The notes beneath the pieces were generated by a model. It was given only the letters and a program-made list of their open reading frames with translations, did not search any database and was not told where the DNA came from. Positions 37,801-52,800 of a stretch of DNA of 60,000 nt are shown in pieces. The DNA is taken from NCBI RefSeq assembly GCF_932526225.1, contig NC_064034.1, forward strand, positions 2,282,001 to 2,342,000, read 5' to 3'. The stretch's first letter is position 1; every line of letters starts with the position of its first letter. Made by a program: the position numbers and the translations under genes. The DNA comes from Nematostella vectensis. Lineage: Eukaryota; Cnidaria; Anthozoa; Actiniaria; Edwardsiidae.

Positions 37801-40800
37801 GGATAACTGTACAGTGGGGAGGGTACATCGTGTTGGTCCACCTAGGGGATAACTGTACAGTGGGGAGGGTACATCGTGTTGGTCCACCTAGGGGATAACT
37901 GTACAGTGGGGAGGGTACATCGTGTTGGTCCACCTAGGGGATAACTGTACAGTGGGGAGGGTACATCGTGTTGGTCCACCTAGGGGATAACTGTACAGTG
38001 GGGAGGGTACATCGTGTTGGTCCACCTAGGGGATAACTGTACAGTGGGTGGGGTAGATAGTGATGATTCACCTAGGGGATAACTGTACAGTGGGAAGGGT
38101 GGATAGTGTTGATTCACCTAGGGGATAACTGTACAGTGGGGAGGGAACATCGTGTTGGTCCACCTAGGGGATAACTGTACAGTGGGGAGGGTACATCGTG
38201 TTGGTCCACCTAGGGGATAACTGTACAGTGGGGAGGGTACATCGTGTTGGTCCACCTAGGGGATAACTGTACAGTGGGGAGGGTACATAGTGTTGATTCA
38301 CCTAGAGGATAACTGTACAGTGGGGAGGGTAGATAGTGTTGATTCACCTAGGGGATAACTGTACAATGGGGAGGGTAGATAGTGTTGATTCACCTAGGGG
38401 ATAACTGTACAGTGGGAAGGCTAGATAGTGTTGATTCACCTAGGGGATAACTGTACAGTGGGAAGGGTAGATAGTGTTGATTCACCTAGGGGATAACTGT
38501 ACATTGGGGAGGGTAGATAGTGTTGATTCACCTAGGGGATAACTGTACAGTGGGAAGGGTAGATAGTGTTGATTCACCTAGGGGATAACTGTACAGTGGG
38601 GAGGGTAGATAGTGTTGATTCACCTAGGGGGTAACTGTACAATGGGGAGGGTACATAGTGTTGATTCACCTAGGGGATAACTGTACAGTGGGTGGGGTAG
38701 ATAGTGTTGATTCACCTAGGGGATAACTGTACATTGGGGAGGGTAGATAGTGTTGATTCACCTAGGGGATAACTGTACAGTGGGGAGGGTAGATAGTGTT
38801 GATTCACCTAGGGGATAACTGTACAGTGGGGAGGGTAGATAGTGTTGATTCACCTAGGGGATAACTGTACAATGGGGAGGGTAGATAGTGTTGATTCACC
38901 TAGGGGATAACTGTACAGTGGGGAGGGTAGATAGTGTTGATTCACCTAGGGGATAACTGTACAATGGGGAGGGTAGATAGTGTTGATTCACCTAGGGGAT
39001 AACTGTACAGTGGGGAGGGTGGATAGTGTTGATTCACCTAGGGGATAACTGTACAGTGGGTGGGGTACATAGTGTTGATTCACCTAGGGGATAACTATAC
39101 AGTGGGGAGGGTAGATAGTGTTGATTCACCTAGGGGATAACTGTACAGTGGGGAGGGTAGATAGTGTTGATTCACCTAGGGGATAACTGTACAGTGGGGA
39201 GGGTAGATAGTGTTGATTCACCTAGGGGATAACTGTACAAAGGGGAGGGTAGATATTGTTGATTCACCTAGGAGATAACTGTACAGTGGGGAGGGTGGAT
39301 AGTGTTGATTCACCTAGGGGATAACTGTACAGTGGGGAGGGTAGATAGTGTTGATTCACCTAGGGGATAACTGTACAGTGGGGAGGGTAGATAGTGTTGA
39401 TTCGCCTAGGGGATAACTGTACAGTGGGGAGGGTGGATAGTGTTGATTTACCTAAGGGATAACTGTACAGTGGGGAGGGTACATAGTGTTGATTCACCTA
39501 GGGGATAACTATACAGTGGGGAGGGTGGATAGTGTTGATTCACCTAGAGGATAACTGTACAGTGGGGATGGTGGATAGTGTTGATTCACCTAGGGGATAA
39601 CTGTACAGTGGGAAGGGTACATAGTGTTGATTTACCTAGGGGATAACTGTACATTGGGTGGGTGGGTAGTGTTGATTCACCTAGGGGATAACTGTACAGT
39701 GGGGAGGGTGGATAGTGTTGATTCACCTAGGGGATAACTGTACAGTGGGTGGGGTTGATAGTGTTGATTCACCTAAGGGATAACTGTACAGTGGGAAGGG
39801 TACATCGTGTTGATTCACCTAGGGGATAACTGTACAGTGGGTGGGGTAGATAGTGTTGATTCACCTAGGGGATAACTATACAGTGGGGAGGGTGGATAGT
39901 GTTGATTCACCTAAGGGATAACTGTACAGTGGGAAGGGTACATCGTGTTGATTCACCTAGGGGATAACTGTACAGTGGGTGGGGTAGATAGTGTTGATTC
40001 ACCTAGGGGATAACTGTACAGTGGGGAGGGTAGATAGTGTTGATTCACCTAGGGGATAACTGTACAGTGGGGAGGGTAGATAGTGTTGATTCACCTAGGG
40101 GATAACTGTACAGTGGGGAGGGTGGATAGTGTTGATTCACCTAGGAGATAACTGTACAGTGGGGAGGGTAGATAGTGTTGATTCACCTAGGGGATAACTG
40201 TACAGTGTGGAGGGTACATAGTGTTGATTCGCCTAGGGGATAACGGTACAATGGGGAGGGTACATCGTGTTGATTCAGCTAGGGGATAACTGTACAGTGG
40301 GGAGGGTAGATAGTGTTGATTCACCTAGGGGATAACTGTACAGTGGGGAGGGTACATAGTGTTGATTCACCTAGGGGATAACTGTACAGTGGGGAGGGTA
40401 CATAGTGTTGATTCACCTAGGAGATAACTGTACAGTGGGGAGGGTGGATAGTGTTGATTCACCTAGGGGATAACTGTACAGTGGGGAGAGTACGTAAAGT
40501 TGGTCCACCTAGGGGATAACTGTACAATGGGGAGGGTAGATAGTGATGATTCACCTAGGGGATAACTGTACAGTGGGGAGGGTACATCGTGTTGGTCCAC
40601 CTAGGGGATAACTGTACAGTGGGGAGGGTACATCGTGTTGGTCCACCTAGGGGATAACTGTACAGTGGGGAGGGTACATCGTGTTGGTCCACCTAGGGGA
40701 TAACTGTACAGTGGGGAGGGTACATCGTGTTGGTCCACCTAGGGGATAACTGTACAGTGGGTGGGGTAGATAGTGATGATTCACCTAGGGGATAACTGTA

Positions 40801-43800
40801 CAGTGGGAAGGGTGGATAGTGTTGATTCACCTAGGGGATAACTGTACAGTGGGGAGGGTACATCGTGTTGGTCCACCTAGGGGATAACTGTACAGTGGGG
40901 AGGGTACATAGTGTTGGTCCACCTAGAGGATAACTGTACAGTGGGGAGGGTACATCGTGTTGGTCCACCTAGGGGATAACTGTACAGTGGGGAGGGTACA
41001 TAGTGTTGATTCACCTAGAGGATAACTGTACAGTGGGGAGGGTAGATAGTGTTGATTCACCTAGGGGATAACTGTACAATGGGGAGGGTAGATAGTGTTG
41101 ATTCACCTAGGGGATAACTGTACAGTGGGGAGGGTACATCGTGTTGGTCCACCTAGGGGATAACTGTACAGTGGGGAGGGTACACAGTGTTGATTCACCT
41201 AGAGGATAACTGTACAGTGGGAAGGGTACATAGTGTTGATTCACCTAGGGGATAACTGTACATTGGGTGGGGTACATAGTGTTGATTCACCTAGGGGATA
41301 ACTGTACAGTGGGGAGGGTAGATAGTGTTGATTCACCTAGGGGATAACTGTACAGTGGGGAGGGTAGATAGTGTTGATTCACCTAGGGGATAACTGTACA
41401 TTGGGGAGGGTAGATAGTGTTGATTCACCTAGGGGATAACTGTACAGTGGGGAGGGTAGATAGTGTTGATTCACCTAGGGGATAACTGTACAGTGGGGAG
41501 GGTAGATATTGTTGATTCACCTAGGAGATAACTGTACAGTGGGGAGGGTGGATAGTGTTGATTCACCTAGGGGATAACTATACAGTGGGTAGGGTACATA
41601 GTGTTGATTCACCTAGGGGATAACTGTACAGTGGGAAGGGTAGATAGTGTTGATTCACCTAGGGGATAACTGTACATTGGGGAGGGTAGATAGTGTTGAT
41701 TCACCTAGGGGATAACTGTACAGTGGGAAGGGTAGATAGTGTTGATTCACCTAGGGGATAACTGTACAGTGGGGAGGGTAGATAGTGTTGATTCACCTAG
41801 GGGATAACTGTACAATGGGGAGGGTACATAGTGTTGATTCACCTAGGGGATAACTGTACAGTGGGTGGGGTAGATAGTGTTGATTCACCTAGGGGATAAC
41901 TGTACATTGGGGAGGGTAGATAGTGTTGATTCACCTAGGGGATAACTGTACAGTGGGAAGGGTAGATAGTGTTGATTCACCTAGGGGATAACTGTACAGT
42001 GGGGAGGGTACATAGTGTTGATTCACCTAGGAGATAACTGTACAGTGGGGAGGGTGGATAGTGTTGATTCACCTAGGGGATAACTGTACAGTGGGGAGAG
42101 TACGTAAAGTTGGTCCACCTAGGGGATAACTGTACAATGGGGAGGGTAGATAGTGATGATTCACCTAGGGGATAACTGTACAGTGGGGAGGGTACATCGT
42201 GTTGGTCCACCTAGGGGATAACTGTACAGTGGGGAGGGTACATCGTGTTGGTCCACCTAGGGGATAACTGTACAGTGGGGAGGGTACATCGTGTTGGTCC
42301 ACCTAGGGGATAACTGTACAGTGGGGAGGGTACATCGTGTTGGTCCACCTAGGGGATAACTGTACAGTGGGTGGGGTAGATAGTGATGATTCACCTAGGG
42401 GATAACTGTACAGTGGGAAGGGTGGATAGTGTTGATTCACCTAGGGGATAACTGTACAGTGGGGAGGGTACATCGTGTTGGTCCACCTAGGGGATAACTG
42501 TACAGTGGGGAGGGTACATCGTGTTGGTCTACCTAGGGGATAACTGTACAGTGGGGAGGGTACATCGTGTTGGTCCACCTAGGGGATAACTGTACAGTGG
42601 GGAGGGTACATAGTGTTGATTCACCTAGAGGATAACTGTACAGTGGGGAGGGTAGATAGTGTTGATTCACCTAGGGGATAACTGTACAATGGGGAGGGTA
42701 GATAGTGTTTATTCACCTAGGGGATAACTGTACAGTGGGGAGGGTACATCGTGTTGGTCCACCTAGGGGATAACTGTACAGTGGGGAGGGTACATAGTGT
42801 TGATTCACCTAGGGGATAACTGTACATTGGGTGGGGTACATAGTGTTGATTCACCTAGGGGATAACTGTACATTGGGGAGGGTAGATAGTGTTGATTCAC
42901 CTAGGGGATAACTGTACAGTGGGAAGGGTAGATAGTGTTGATTCACCTAGGGGATAACTGTACAGTGGGAAGGGTAGATAGTGTTGATTCACCTAGGGGA
43001 TAACTGTACATTGGGGAGGGTAGATAGTGTTGATTCACCTAGGGGATAACTGTACAGTGGGAAGGGTAGATAGTGTTGATTCACCTAGGGGATAACTGTA
43101 CAGTGGGGAGGGTAGATAGTGTTGATTCACCTAGGGGATAACTGTACAATGGGGAGGGTACATAGTGTTGATTAACCTTGGGGATAACTGTACAGTGGGG
43201 AGGGTACACAGTGTTGATTCACCTAGAGGATAACTGTACAGTGGGAAGGGTAGATAGTGTTGATTCACCTAGGGGATAACTGTACAATGGGGAGGGTAGA
43301 TAGTGTTGATACACCTAGGGGATAACTGTACATTGGGTGGGGTACATAGTGTTGATTCACCTAGGAGATAACTGTACAGTGGGGAGGGTGGATAGTGTTG
43401 ATTCACCTAGGGGATAACTGTACAGTGGGGAGAGTACGTAAAGTTGGTCCACCTAGGGGATAACTGTACAATGGGGAGGGTAGATAGTGATGATTCACCT
43501 AGGGGATAACTGTACAGTGGGGAGGGTACATCGTGTTGGTCCACCTAGGGGATAACTGTACAGTGGGGAGGGTACATCGTGTTGGTCCACCTAGGGGATA
43601 ACTGTACAGTGGGGAGGGTACATCGTGTTGGTCCACCTAGGGGATAACTGTACAGTGGGGAGGGTACATCGTGTTGGTCCACCTAGGGGATAACTGTACA
43701 GTGGGTGGGGTAGATAGTGATGATTCACCTAGGGATTAACTGTACAGTGGGAAGGGTGGATAGTGTTGATTCACCTAGGGGATAACTGTACAGTGGGGAG

Positions 43801-46800
43801 GGTACATAGTGTTGATTCACCTAGAGGATAACTGTACAGTGGGGAGGGTAGATAGTGTTGATTCACCTAGGGGATAACTGTACAATGGGGAGGGTAGATA
43901 GTGTTGATTCACCTAGGGGATAACTGTACAGTGGGGAGGGTACATCGTGTTGGTCCACCTAGGGGATAACTGTACAGTGGGGAGGGTACACAGTGTTGAT
44001 TCACCTAGAGGATAACTGTACAGTGGGAAGGGTACATAGTGTTGATTCACCTAGGGGATAACTGTACATTGGGTGGGGTACATAGTGTTGATTCACCTAG
44101 GGGATAACTGTACAGTGGGGAGGGTAGATAGTGTTGATTCACCTAGGGGATAACTGTACAGTGGGGAGGGTAGATAGTGTTGATTCACCTAGGGGATAAC
44201 TGTACATTGGGGAGGGTAGATAGTGTTGATTCACCTAGGGGATAACTGTACAGTGGGAAGGGTAGATAGTGTTGATTCACCTAGGGTATAACTGTACAGT
44301 GGGAAGGGTAGATAGTGTTGATTCACCTAGGGGATAACTGTACATTGGGGAGGGTAGATAGTGTTGATTCACCTAGGGGATAACTGTACAGTGGGAAGGG
44401 TAGATAGTGTTGATTCACCTAGGGGATAACTGTACAGTGGGGAGGGTAGATAGTGTTGATTCACCTAGGGGATAACTGTACAATGGGGAGGGTACATAGT
44501 GTTGATTCACCTAGGGGATAACTGTACAGTGGGTGGGGTAGATAGTGTTGATTCACCTAGGGGATAACTGTACATTGGGGAGGGTAGATAGTGTTGATTC
44601 ACCTAGGGGATAACTGTACAGTGGGAAGGGTAGATAGTGTTGATTCACCTAGGGGATAACTGTACAGTGGGGAGGGTACATAGTGTTGATTCACCTAGGA
44701 GATAACTGTACAGTGGGGAGGGTGGATAGTGTTGATTCACCTAGGGGATAACTGTACAGTGGGGAGAGTACGTAAAGTTGGTCCACCTAGGGGATAACTG
44801 TACAATGGGGAGGGTAGATAGTGATGATTCACCTAGGGGATAACTGTACAGTGGGGAGGGTACATCGTGTTGGTCCACCTAGGGGATAACTGTACAGTGG
44901 GGAGGGTACATCGTGTTGGTCCACCTAGGGGATAACTGTACAGTGGGGAGGGTACATCGTGTTGGTCCACCTAGGGGATAACTGTACAGTGGGGAGGGTA
45001 CATCGTGTTGGTCCACCTAGGGGATAACTGTACAGTGGGTGGGGTAGATAGTGATGATTCACCTAGGGGATAACTGTACAGTGGGAAGGGTGGATAGTGT
45101 TGATTCACCTAGGGGATAACTGTACAGTGGGGAGGGTACATCGTGTTGGTCCACCTAGGGGATAACTGTACAGTGGGGAGGGTACATCGTGTTGGTCCAC
45201 CTAGGGGATAACTGTACAGTGGGGAGGGTACATCGTGTTGGTCCACCTAGGGGATAACTGTACAGTGGGGAGGGTACATAGTGTTGATTCACCTAGAGGA
45301 TAACTGTACAGTGGGGAGGGTAGATAGTGTTGATTCACCTAGGGGATAACTGTACAATGGGGAGGGTAGATAGTGTGTATTCACCTAGGGGATAACTGTA
45401 CAGTGGGGAGGGTACACAGTGTTGATTCACCTAGAGGATAACTGTACAGTGGGAAGGGTACATAGTGTTGATTCACCTAGGGGATAACTGTACATTGGGT
45501 GGGGTACATAGTGTTGATTCACCTAGGGGATAACTGTACATTGGGGAGGGTAGATAGTGTTGATTCACCTAGGGGATAACTGTACAGTGGGAAGGCTAGA
45601 TAGTGTTGATTCACCTAGGGGATAACTGTACAGTGGGAAGGGTAGATAGTGTTGATTCACCTAGGGGATAACTGTACATTGGGGAGGGTAGATAGTGTTG
45701 ATTCACCTAGGGGATAACTGTACAGTGGGAAGGGTAGATAGTGTTGATTCACCTAGGGGATAACTGTACAGTGGGGAGGGTAGATAGTGTTGATTCACCT
45801 AGGGGATAACTGTACAATGGGGAGGGTACATAGTGTTGATTCACCTAGGGGATAACTGTACAGTGGGTGGGGTAGATAGTGTTGATTCACCTAGGGGATA
45901 ACTGTACATTGGGGAGGGTAGATAGTGTTGATTCACCTAGGGGATAACTGTACAGTGGGAAGGGTAGATAGTGTTGATTCACCTAGGGGATAACTGTACA
46001 GTGGGGAGGGTAGATAGTGTTGATTCACCTAGGGGATAACTGTACAATGGGGAGGGTAGATAGTGTTGATTCACCTAGGGGATAACTGTACAGTGGGGAG
46101 GGTAGATAGTGTTGATTCACCTAGGGGATAACTGTACAATGGGGAGGGTAGATAGTGTTGATTCACCTAGGGGATAACTGTACAGTGGGGAGGGTGGATA
46201 GTGTTGATTCACCTAGGGGATAACTGTACAGTGGGTGGGGTACATAGTGTTGATTCACCTAGGGGATAACTATACAGTGGGGAGGGTAGATAGTGTTGAT
46301 TCACCTAGGGGATAACTGTACAGTGGGGAGGGTTGATAGTGTTGATTCACCTAGGGGATAACTGTACAGTGGGGAGGGTAGATAGTGTTGATTCACCTAG
46401 GGGATAACTGTACAGTGGGGAGGGTAGATATTGTTGATTCACCTAGGAGATAACTGTACAGTGGGGAGGGTGGATAGTGTTGATTCACCTAGGGGATAAC
46501 TGTACAGTGGGGAGGGTAGATAGTGTTGATTCACCTAGGGGATAACTGTACAGTGGGGAGGGTAGATAGTGTTGATTCGCCTAGGGGATAACTGTACAGT
46601 GGGGAGGGTGGATAGTGTTGATTTACCTAAGGGATAACTGTACAGTGGGGAGGGTACATAGTGTTGATTCACCTAGGGGATAACTATACAGTGGGGAGGG
46701 TGGATAGTGTTGATTCACCTAGAGGATAACTGTACAGTGGGGAGGGTGGATAGTGTTGATTCACCTAGGGGATAACTGTACAGTGGGAAGGGTACATAGT

Positions 46801-49800
46801 GTTGATTTACCTAGGGGATAACTGTACATTGGGTGGGTGGGTAGTGTTGATTCACCTAGGGGAAAACTGTACAGTGGGGAGGGTGGATAGTGTTCATTCA
46901 CCTAGGGGATAACTGTACAGTGGGTGGGGTTGATAGTGTTGATTCACCTAAGGGATAACTGTACAGTGGGAAGGGTACATCGTGTTGATTCACCTAGGGG
47001 ATAACTGTACAGTGGGTGGGGTAGATAGTGTTGATTCACCTAGGGGATAACTATACAGTGGGGAGGGTGGATAGTGTTGATTCACCTAAGGGATAACTGT
47101 ACAGTGGGAAGGGTACATCGTGTTTATTCACCTAGGGGATAACTGTACAGTGGGTGGGGTAGATAGTGTTGATTCACCTAGGGGATAACTGTACAGTGGG
47201 GAGGGTAGATAGTGTTGATTCACCTAGGGGATAACTGTACAGTGGGGAGGGTAGATAGTGTTGATTCACCTAGGGGATAACTGTACAGTGGGGAGGGTGG
47301 ATAGTGTTGATTCACCTAGGAGATAACTGTACAGTGGGGAGGGTAGATAGTGTTGATTCACCTAGGGGATAACTGTACAGTGTGGAGGGTACATAGTGTT
47401 GATTCGCCTAGGGGATAACGGTACAATGGGGAGGGTACATCGTGTTGATTCAGCTAGGGGATAACTGTACAGTGGGGAGGGTAGATAGTGTTGATTCACC
47501 TAGGGGATAACTGTACAGTGGGGAGGGTACATAGTGTTGATTCACCTAGGGGATAACTGTACAGTGGGGAGGGTACATAGTGTTGATTCACCTAGGAGAT
47601 AACTGTACAGTGGGGAGGGTGGATAGTGTTGATTCACCTAGGGGATAACTGTACAGTGGGGAGAGTACGTAAAGTTGGTCCACCTAGGGGATAACTGTAC
47701 AATGGGGAGGGTAGATAGTGATGATTCACCTAGGGGATAACTGTACAGTGGGGAGGGTACATCGTGTTGGTCCACCTAGGGGATAACTGTACAGTGGGGA
47801 GGGTACATCGTGTTGGTCCACCTAGGGGATAACTGTACAGTGGGGAGGGTACATCGTGTTGGTCCACCTAGGGGATAACTGTACAGTGGGGAGGGTACAT
47901 CGTGTTGGTCCACCTAGGGGATAACTGTACAGTGGGTGGGGTAGATAGTGATGATTCACCTAGGGGATAACTGTACAGTGGGAAGGGTGGATATTGTTGA
48001 TTCACCTAGGGGATAACTGTACAGTGGGGAGGGTACATCGTGTTGGTCCACCTAGGGGATAACTGTACAGTGGGGAGGGTACATCGTGTTGGTCCACCTA
48101 GGGGATAACTGTACAGTGGGGAGGGTACATCGTGTTGGTCCACCTAGGGGATAACTGTACAGTGGGGAGGGTACATAGTGTTGATTCACCTAGAGGATAA
48201 CTGTACAGTGGGGAGGGTAGATAGTGTTGATTCACCTAGGGGATAACTGTACAATGGGGAGGGTAGATAGTGTTGATTCACCTAGGGGATAACTGTACAG
48301 TGGGGAGGGTACATCGTGTTGGTCCACCTAGGGGATAACTGTACAGTGGGGAGGGTACACAGTGTTGATTCACCTAGAGGATAACTGTACAGTGGGAAGG
48401 GTACATAATGTTGATTCACCTAGGGGATAACTGTACATTGGGTGGGGTACATAGTGTTGATTCACCTAGGGGATAACTGTACAGTGGGGAGGGTAGATAG
48501 TGTTGATTCACCTAGGGGATAACTGTACAGTGGGGAGGGTAGATAGTGTTGATTCACCTAGGGGATAACTGTACATTGGGGAGGGTAGATAGTGTTGATT
48601 CACCTAGGGGATAACTGTACAGTGGGAAGGGTAGATAGTGTTGATTCACCTAGGGGATAACTGTACAGTGGGAAGGGTAGATAGTGTTGATTCACCTATG
48701 GGATAACTGTACATTGGGGAGGGTAGATAGTGTTGATTCACCTAGGGGATAACTGTACAGTGGGAAGGGTAGATAGTGTTGATTCACCTAGGGGATAACT
48801 GTACAGTGGGGAGGGTAGATAGTGTTGATTCACCTAGGGGATAACTGTACAATGGGGAGGGTACATAGTGTTGATTCACCTAGGGGATAACTGTACAGTG
48901 GGTGGGGTAGATAGTGTTGATTCACCTAGGGGATAACTGTACATTGGGGAGGGTAGATAGTGTTGATTCACCTAGGGGATAACTGTACAGTGGGAAGGGT
49001 AGATAGTGTTGATTCACCTAGGGGATAACTGTACAGTGGGGAGGGTACATAGTGTTGATTCACCTAGGAGATAACTGTACAGTGGGGAGGGTGGATAGTG
49101 TTGATTCACCTAGGGGATAACTGTACAGTGGGGAGAGTACGTAAAGTTGGTCCACCTAGGGGATAACTGTACAATGGGGAGGGTAGATAGTGATGATTCA
49201 CCTAGGGGATAACTGTACAGTGGGGAGGGTACATCGTGTTGGTCCACCTAGGGGATAACTGTACAGTGGGGAGGGTACATCGTGTTGGTCCACCTAGGGG
49301 ATAACTGTACAGTGGGGAGGGTACATCGTGTTGGTCCACCTAGGGGATAACTGTACAGTGGGGAGGGTACATCGTGTTGGTCCACCTAGGGGATAACTGT
49401 ACAGTGGGTGGGGTAGATAGTGATGATTCACCCAGGGGATAACTGTACAGTGGGAAGGGTGGATAGTGTTGATTCACCTAGGGGATAACTGTACAGTGGG
49501 GAGGGTACATCGTGTTGGTCCACCTAGGGGATAACTGTACAGTGGGGAGGGTACATCGTGTTGGTCCACCTAGGGGATAACTGTACAGTGGGGAGGGTAC
49601 ATCGTGTTGGTCCACCTAGGGGATAACTGTACAGTGGGGAGGGTACATCGTGTTGGTCCACCTAGGGGATAACTGTACAGTGGGGAGGGTACATCGTGTT
49701 GGTCCACCTAGGGGATAACTGTACAGTGGGGAGGGTACATCGTGTTGGTCCACCTAGGGGATAACTGTACAGTGGGGAGGGTACATCGTGTTGGTCCACC

Positions 49801-52800
49801 TAGGGGATAACTGTACAGTGGGGAGGGTACATAGTGTTGATTCACCTAGAGGATAACTGTACAGTGGGGAGGGTAGATAGTGTTGATTCACCTAGGGGAT
49901 AACTGTACAGTGGGGAGGGTACATCGTGTTGGTCCACCTAGGGGATAACTGTACAGTGGGGAGGGTACATAGTGTTGATTCACCTAGGGGATAACTGTAC
50001 ATTGGGTGGGGTACATAGTGTTGATTCACCTAGGGGATAACTGTACATTGGGGAGGGTAGATAGTGTTGATTCACCTAGGGGATAACTGTACAGTGGGAA
50101 GGGTAGATAATGTTGATTCACCTAGGGGATAACTGTACAGTGGGAAGGGTAGATAGTGTTGATTCACCTAGGGGATAACTGTACATTGGGGAGGGTAGAT
50201 AGTGTTGATTCACCTAGGGGATAACTGTACAGTGGGAAGGGTAGATAGTGTTGATTCACCTAGGGGATAACTGTACAGTGGGGAGGGTAGATAGTGTTGA
50301 TTCACCTAGGGGATAACTGTACAATGGGGAGGGTAGATAGTGTTGATTCACCTAGGGGATAACTGTACAGTGGGTGGGGTAGATAGTGTTGATTCACCTA
50401 GGGGATAACTGTACATTGGGGAGGGTAGATAGTGTTGATTCACCTAGGGGATAACTGTACAGTGGGAAGGGTAGATAGTGTTGATTCACCTAGGGGATAA
50501 CTGTACAGTGGGGAGGGTAGATAGTGTTGATTCACCTAGGGGATAACTGTACAATGGGGAGGGTAGATAGTGTTGATTCACCTAGGGGATAACTGTACAG
50601 TGGGGAGGGTAGATAGTGTTGATTCACCTAGGGGATAACTGTACAATGGGGAGGGTAGATAGTGTTGATTCACCTAGGGGATAACTGTACAGTGGGGAGG
50701 GTGGATAGTGTTGATTCACCTAGGGGATAACTGTACAGTGGGTGGGGTACATAGTGTTGATTCACCTAAGGGATAACTGTACAGTGGGAAGGGTACATCG
50801 TGTTGATTCACCTAGGGGATAACTATACAGTGGGGAGGGTAGATAGTGTTGATTCACCTAGGGGATAACTGTACAGTGGGGAGGGTAGATAGTGTTGATT
50901 CACCTAGGGGATAACTGTACAGTGGGGAGGGTAGATAGTGTTGATTCACCTAGGGGATAACTGTACAGTGGGGAGGGTAGATATTGTTGATTCACCTAGG
51001 AGATAACTGTACAGTGGGGAGGGTGGATAGTGTTGATTCACCTAGGGGATAACTATACAGTGGGGAGGGTACATAGTGTTGATTCACCTAGAGGATAACT
51101 GTACAGTGGGGAAGGTGGATAGTGTTGATTCACCTAGGGGATAACTATACAGTGGGTGGGGTAGATAGTGTTGATTCACCTAGGGGATAACTGTACAGTG
51201 GGTGGGGTACATAGTGTTGATTCACCTAAGGGATAACTATACAGTGGGGAGGGTAGATAGTGTTGATTCACCTAGGGGATAACTGTACAGTGGGGAGGGT
51301 AGATAGTGTTGATTCACCTAGGGGATAACTGTACAGTGGGGAGGGTAGATAGTGTTGATTCACCTAGGGGATAACTGTACAGTGGGGAGGGTAGATATTG
51401 TTGATTCACCTAGGAGATAACTGTACAGTGGGGAGGGTGGATAGTGTTGATTCACCTAGGGGATAACTATACAGTGGGGAGGGTACATAGTGTTGATTCA
51501 CCTAGAGGATAACTGTACAGTGGGGAGGGTGGATAGTGTTGATTCACCTAGGGGATAACTGTACAGTGGGGAGGGTACATAGTGTTGATTCACCTAGGGG
51601 ATAACTGTACAGTGTGGAGGGTGGATAGTGTTGATTCACCTAGGTGGTAACTGTACAGTGTGGAGGGTAGATAGTGTTGATTCACCTAGGGGATAACTGT
51701 ACAGTGGGGAGGGTACATAGTGTTGATTCACCTAGGGGATAACTATACAGTGGGGAGGGTACATAGTGTTGATTCACCTATGAGATAACTGTACAGTGGG
51801 GAGGGTACATAGTGTTGATTCACCTAAGGGATAACTATACAGTGGGGAGAGTACATAGTGTTGATTCACCTAGGGGATAACTGTACAGTGGGGAGGGTAC
51901 ATAGTGTTGATTAACCTAGGGGATAACTGTACGAAAATCTCACCTTCCTGGTTCCAGGTCTCCAACAGTGTATACCAGCTCGTCTAGAAAAATATCTGTG
52001 ACGTCATTGGCAGGACAACTCCCGTGAAGCCCTCCATCCACAAACACGGCATAACTAGTGACTGGAGCTGCATTTTCCATGGGGGTGGGGCGGAATGGGA
52101 CTGGTTGCCAGGCGATGGTGATGGCACCCCGGGTACTACTGGGTACCTCGTAGATCTCCGGAGAGAGGGGAGGGTGGGGGCATGTAATTGTCAACTCTTG
52201 AGATGGATGGCTGTCTCCTACGCTGTGGTTGGTTACAGCAACAACTCTGATCTTATGCTCCGCCCCTACAAACCATATCGAGGAAAAAAAAATCTTAGTA
52301 ATGAGGAGTTTTAATAAAGTTCTTAAATTCTTCAAATCCACTGATATTTCTGATCCAAAATACGAGCCGTATTTTGGTAAACAATAAAGGCTGATACTTG
52401 ATGGACAATATTTTACTTAAACTAACTTTTTTATTTGCTTGAGTTAGCCAATTGAAATAGATGCTTTTAGTGATTCAATATTATGAAGAGCTTATAATTA
52501 CGGCGGGGTTGTCCTTTATGATTATTTGGGGTGTCTTGAAATCAAGGTCATCTTAAAGACTTAAGACTAATCTAGAGGTCTTTTTGCAAAAATTCTGACA
52601 GGATAAGTTAAAGTTTGATGGCAATCTCGCGTCCGTAGTAAGGGTAGACAACCAACAACAGCAAACACGACAGCTTCGTCGCTTCGAGAGAAAAAGGGGA
52701 GATTTTCATTTTAATTATATTTATTCATAAGAGTGAGTGGTGCAAGTCACAGATGAGAGGCGCATGGGGAGCAGACTGTAATTAATATAAACCCACATGA

